Assembly (NCBI GenBank): GCA_958510825.1
Contig: OY294047.1
Location: forward strand, 40,315,229-40,379,228
From: Brachypterus glaber
Lineage: Eukaryota; Arthropoda; Insecta; Coleoptera; Kateretidae
Length of the DNA: 64,000 nt
Direction: 5' to 3'
Shown here in pieces: positions 60,499 to 64,000 of the stretch. The position numbers and the translations under genes are program-made. The notes below the pieces were generated by a model that was not told the origin of the DNA, made no database searches, and saw only the letters and a program-made list of their open reading frames with translations. Position 1 is the first letter of the stretch, and every line of letters begins with the position of its first letter.

Positions 60499-61318
60499 TA
60501 GTCCAGTCAAATAACGAAAAATTTCTATGTTAAATTGCATTAAATGTACACGCTGATATTTTAAAGGGTAGCAGTGGATAGTAACAGAACACTCCTGTTA
60601 GTTTTTTACCGGGTGATTTGCTAAGGGCTGTTCGCTATCTTGAATTTTAGGGGTGAGCGGTTATCTCGCTAAATATGCATCTTACGATAAAAATGCATAT
60701 AAACAATTTTGTTAAGAAAAAAATTTCCAACAATTTTTGTTGGAATATTTTTTTTAATATTTTAATAACAATCGAGTTATAAATATTCAAAATTACCATT
60801 TTGGGGGTGAAGTATTTTTTCAATTTTTCAGCCAAATTATTAATCGGGGGATAACCACAAGCAAACTTGTAGTTCTTGAAATTCTCTTTATGTAAAAAGT
60901 ATTTTGTTACGGTTACAGTGGGCGCTGAAAGTCGGGTTGCGCCCTCTGTGACCGTACCAAAGTACCTACGAAAATTTATAATGTATGAAACTTATAGAGA
61001 ATTTGGCTGAAAAATGAAAAAAAAAAACAATTTCACCTCCAACATGGCTATTTTTAAATTAATTCGATTATTGATATATTAAAAAAATGATCCAATCAAA
61101 AATTGCTGGAAATTTTCTTCGTAACAAAATTGGTTATATGCATTTTTATCGTAAGATGCATATTAAGCAACTCACCCCTAAAATTCAAGATAGCGGACAT
61201 CCCTTAAGCAAATCACCCGGTGAAAAACTAACAGGAGTGTTCTGTTAACATCCACTACCACCCTTTAAAATGTCAGCCCGTGTACATTTATTGCAATTTA
61301 CATTTATTGACTGGACTA
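60499..61318. mobile_element. 820-bp foldback with TTA duplication near Abd-B
   Basis: TIR TAGTCCAGTCAA, TTA on both sides (60496-60498, 61319-61321). Arms pair over about 250-300 bases (ACACTCCTGTTAG; ACCGGGTGATTTGC; ATCTTGAATTTTAGGGGTGA). The central loop holds an inverted pair GGTTACAGTGGGCGC (60911-60925) and GCGCCCTCTGTGACC (60939-60953), CTCF-like in form. PIF/Harbinger-like by its duplication. Confidence 0.92.
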
Positions 61319-62155
61319 TTATAAAAACATATGCAAAAAATTCTATTTATATATATTCATAAGACTGATTTTATATTCTTGAGAAATAAAAATAATGTTT
61401 TAGACATTCTAGTTTATATAAGCGAAGTAATTATTTATCTTAAAATGAATTTAAACATTTAACCTTGATAGCGTAGAATATTAATTTTGTACACAAAAAT
61501 GTATCCTGTATTTAATTAAAAAATTAATCTAGCAACATATTCTAAAATGCATATTAAATTTCTGAGGACTTAGTATAAATTAAAGTAAAATAAAAAAGTC
61601 TTTTACAATTCAGTTCGTTGAATTTTCACATACATATTAATTATGTAACCTAACCAATTTCTAACTTACTAACTCTTTGGCACTGCAAAGAAAACCGTTC
61701 ATTCCAGGGTCCATAAAAAAATTCCCCTATAAAATTGAACTAAGTCTTTAGAGAAAAAAGAAATAAACAATACGTTTTAACCTTTGACACTGAATAAACT
61801 AATGTTACTAAATTACAAGATGTTTTTAAACAACCCTTATAACTTTTAGGTATAACACCCTGTATATTTTTGAGGTGTTGATAAAATTATATTGGTTCTT
61901 AATATGAAAAGTCCAAACCAAATGCTTAATGAAATAAACATCTCTTGAAGTTAAAACTGGGTATTTTAAGTTAATACTAATGCAAAGTAGTCATAGTTAA
62001 AGCCATGAAAGATAAAGTTTAGTTACTTTAATTTTCAACACTGGATGAAAATTTTAACCTTAACAAGTTTTATTAAATTATTTTTACTTCCCAGGTAAAA
62101 CATTGTCATTGATATTTGACAGCCACTAGGATTACAGTTAAGTTACAGGGAGGGT
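61319..62155. other. AT-rich DNA, Abd-B 3' flank or distal 3'UTR
   Basis: No repeat family recognised. May be transcribed if the Abd-B 3'UTR is long. A short ACACCCTGTATA word at 61855 resembles the end of the ACAGGGT elements. Confidence 0.4.
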
Positions 62156-62161
62156 TTTATT
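62156..62161 (-). terminator. Candidate Abd-B poly(A) signal
   Basis: AATAAA on the minus strand, about 95 bases after the stop codon. In DNA this AT-rich the hexamer is common (another lies at 62068-62073), and Hox 3'UTRs are often long, so this marks only the first possible cleavage point. Confidence 0.3.
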
Positions 62162-62255
62162 GAAAAAAAAACATCTTGTACATCGTAAAAGGTGGTCAAA
62201 TTTAAGTAGCTAGGCCATGATGATGGCCCAGTACGACACCCGGGAACCCCATAGG

Positions 62256-62656
62256 TCACTGATGATGTTTTAAAGTCCCATTAGCCGAAACGTGGTGATT
62301 AACAACGTGATGTTGCGAGTGCACGTGGTGACCCGCGTGGTGATGGTGATTTTGGTTATTAGTAGCCGAATTATTGTTGTTCGCCGATGTAGATTGCTGT
62401 CGCTGGGAGTTTTTTTTATTCTTCATTCGCCTATTTTGGAACCAGATTTTAACCTGACGCTCCGTTAAATTTAAATTTCGCGCCAATTCCCACCGTTTTT
62501 GTTTTGAAACGTATGCGTTAAACAAGAATTCTTTCTCGAGCTCGAGCGTTTGGAATTTGGAATAGGGCTTACGTTTTTTGCGAACTGTTACCTGGCCGGT
62601 CCACTCCAACGGGTTACTGCTGGTGCCGCATCCTCCGCTCATTGATGCCAGGGGAC
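62256..62656 (-). CDS. Abd-B: Abdominal-B homeobox-containing terminal coding exon (partial gene)
   Basis: Posterior-class Hox transcription factor; it acts in the nucleus and specifies posterior abdominal segments in insects. The open frame continues to 62702, but this exon probably begins at 62656 at a splice acceptor. Visible in order: the short Abd-B-type segment [10 protein letters not shown], a full 60-residue homeodomain encoded by 62406-62585, then an Asn/Ser-rich and His-rich tail ending LKHHQ and a TGA stop. Helix 3 carries [13 protein letters not shown] with the usual W48, F49, Q50 and N51. The N-terminal arm RKKRKPYSK and [20 protein letters not shown] mark the Abd-B class rather than abd-A/Ubx, which carry a YPWM hexapeptide and a different arm. 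From memory, the Drosophila Abd-B tail is also Asn/His-rich and ends similarly, which supports this stop as the true C terminus. Upstream exons lie beyond 64000. The identity is firm; the exact 5' exon edge is inferred. Confidence 0.95.
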
Positions 62657-62675
62657 CTGAAGCAAAGAGAGATGG
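62657..62675 (-). promoter_or_regulatory. Splice acceptor of the Abd-B homeobox exon
   Basis: On the minus strand a pyrimidine-rich run (CCATCTCTCTTTGCTTCAG) ends in AG at 62657, so the exon would start at 62656 in phase 1 (second base of a Gly codon). A weaker alternative, TTGTTCACAG ending at 62693, is also phase 1 and would add 12 residues. The better polypyrimidine tract favours 62656. A spliced cDNA would decide. Confidence 0.65.
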
Positions 62676-63922
62676 GGATGATCCCCACATAACTGTGAAC
62701 AATTAAGTATTTTCGAACGAATATCACTGGAATACAAGAATATTAAATTTTTTAGCTTTCCATGTTTACTTTCGTCTATTCCATAATTTAAAGTAACTAA
62801 AATTAAAAGAAACTACATTTCAGTCAGAAGTTTCTTTTATTAGAATATTAAATTTTTAATTAAATGATTTAATTTTAATATTAATCATTGTTAAATATAT
62901 AAATAAAAAAAAAATAATAATTTTATTTTTCATTCTACGCAATATTAAGAAAACCTACCAAAAAAAAAAAACTAATTAAACTTTTAATTTATTAATATTA
63001 GTTACGTTAGGCCCTATTTTCTAGGTGTTCTGTATTTATTTTTAAATGAACTTTGAAAATAGGAATTATTATATATTTATTTAAAAATATTAGGATATGT
63101 GAAAAATATATAAATTCTATTTTTGACAATATTTTATTTTTGTAGACTAAACAATCGACTAAACATATCTATTTCTTAATATTATTGCCTTGTAAATAAA
63201 TATAATATTTTCATTAAATTGTTTGAGTCTTGTTTTAAATAATTTAATAATTTGTAAGTAGATATATATTTCCTTCAATAATTTGAATTTTTAATATCAA
63301 TAATGCAAATGTAAAACATTATTGCAGTATTTTATTAAGTCCTAGTCAAAAGTAAAATATCCTGGGTTATATTTGTTAAAAGATTACCTACTTAAATATA
63401 AAAAAAACATCAGTTAATTTAAAATAACTTATTATATTTTAAATAGGCACTTAATAAATAAAATAAATTAACTTTACTGCTTTAGTTTAAAATATTTTTA
63501 AAATACTAAGCAACTTAATCAAATAAAAATTTTTAATATTGAAAATTATATACATATAATTTGTATTAATTATATACACATAATTTGTATACCTAGTTAC
63601 AAGTTGATAAAAAAGTGCCCATACATATTGAAAGAAAATTAAAGTTAAAATAAAAAAAAACAAATTGGTTGATTAATAAAAAAAAACAAACAAAAAAATT
63701 CTTAACACATTTTTTTTAAACTGTTTAATTAACAATTGAAAAATTTATTTATTAAAAAAATACAACAAATAACTATATTATAATTTTTTAAAAAAAGATT
63801 CTTAACACAACTATTTCATTAAAAATTAAAATTTTTACTTTTTATATTGTTTTATTGTATTACAATAATTACAATAATGAAATTATAAATTATTGTGTTA
63901 TAAAATATATAAAAAATATATA

Positions 63923-64000
63923 GAAGAAAGTCGCCTAATTTCGGATACCATTTACAATGTATTCAATATTTAATACTCGGTATTACTTTTTGATATTTTT
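63923..64000. mobile_element. Start of a second AAAGTCGCCTAATTT element (cut by window end)
   Basis: GAAAGTCGCCTAATTTCGGA, then ACTCGGTATTACTTTTTGAT, matches 54238-54305 closely. It lies inside the Abd-B intron and continues past the window. Confidence 0.75.

Larger units (their letters stand above)
62157..64000 (-). other. Abd-B flanking non-coding sequence: proximal 3'UTR and intron
   Basis: Between the stop codon and about 62157 lies the proximal 3'UTR. From 62657 to the window edge is intron. The intron is extremely AT-rich, with long A/T runs and no open frame worth reporting; its last 78 bases are the start of a transposon. Confidence 0.6.

Noticed and set aside
1..62255. Search by eye for the mir-iab-4/iab-8 hairpin and for an abd-A homeobox
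   Set aside because: Neither the remembered miRNA core words nor an abd-A/Ubx-type homeodomain was seen on either strand. They may lie outside the window or have been missed by eye.

Overview
This window looks like AT-rich insect nuclear DNA, dominated by non-coding and transposon-derived sequence. One gene is recognisable: the homeobox-containing last coding exon of the posterior Hox gene Abdominal-B (Abd-B), minus strand, 62256-62656. The evidence is a complete Abd-B-class homeodomain, the Abd-B-type NPLEWTG segment just before it, and an Asn/His-rich tail ending at a stop codon. The sequence above the exon (to 64000) is Abd-B intron; everything below it is downstream of Abd-B. If the insect Hox order is kept, that is the abd-A/Abd-B interval, where other insects carry iab enhancers, boundaries, Polycomb response elements and long non-coding transcripts. 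The order cannot be proven here because abd-A is not in the window. The species is not identified.

Layout. 1-6.6 kb: AT-rich DNA, a TIR element (801-1890) and a foldback (3011-3714). 6.6-10 kb: a 23-bp satellite (6646-6928), a nearly perfect 367-bp palindrome (7453-7819) nested in a larger TIR element, and a truncated repeat. 10.3-16.7 kb: a 2-kb foldback, a second element carrying a nested palindromic transposon with a clean TAA duplication, and several MITEs. 17-19 kb: two stretches of unique, more GC-rich sequence with Hox/Exd-type sites. 19-23.2 kb: a 1.15-kb palindrome and a 1-kb TIR element. 23.9-28 kb: a GC-rich candidate Polycomb/boundary element followed by about six diverged repeat units and a segmental duplication. 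28.5-38 kb: more foldback and mariner-like elements, with a block of repeated 15-mers at 31.9-32.3 kb. 39-40.3 kb: the largest GC-rich, repeat-free block, the best candidate for a conserved regulatory module. 40.8-56 kb: many nested MITEs, a hAT-type element with a perfect 8-bp duplication, and a tRNA-derived SINE. 56-62.2 kb: AT-rich DNA, small hairpin elements, and a foldback with CTCF-like motifs in its loop 1.3 kb from the Abd-B stop codon.

No other protein-coding gene, tRNA, rRNA or CRISPR array could be supported. Most open frames in the window come from repeats. The main interest is (i) how heavily a presumed Hox regulatory interval has been invaded by non-autonomous DNA transposons, several with 3-bp TTA/TAA duplications typical of PIF/Harbinger; (ii) transposons that carry ready-made factor-binding motifs (four Grainyhead octamers, paired CTCF-like sites); and (iii) a few unique GC-rich islands that look like the surviving regulatory modules.
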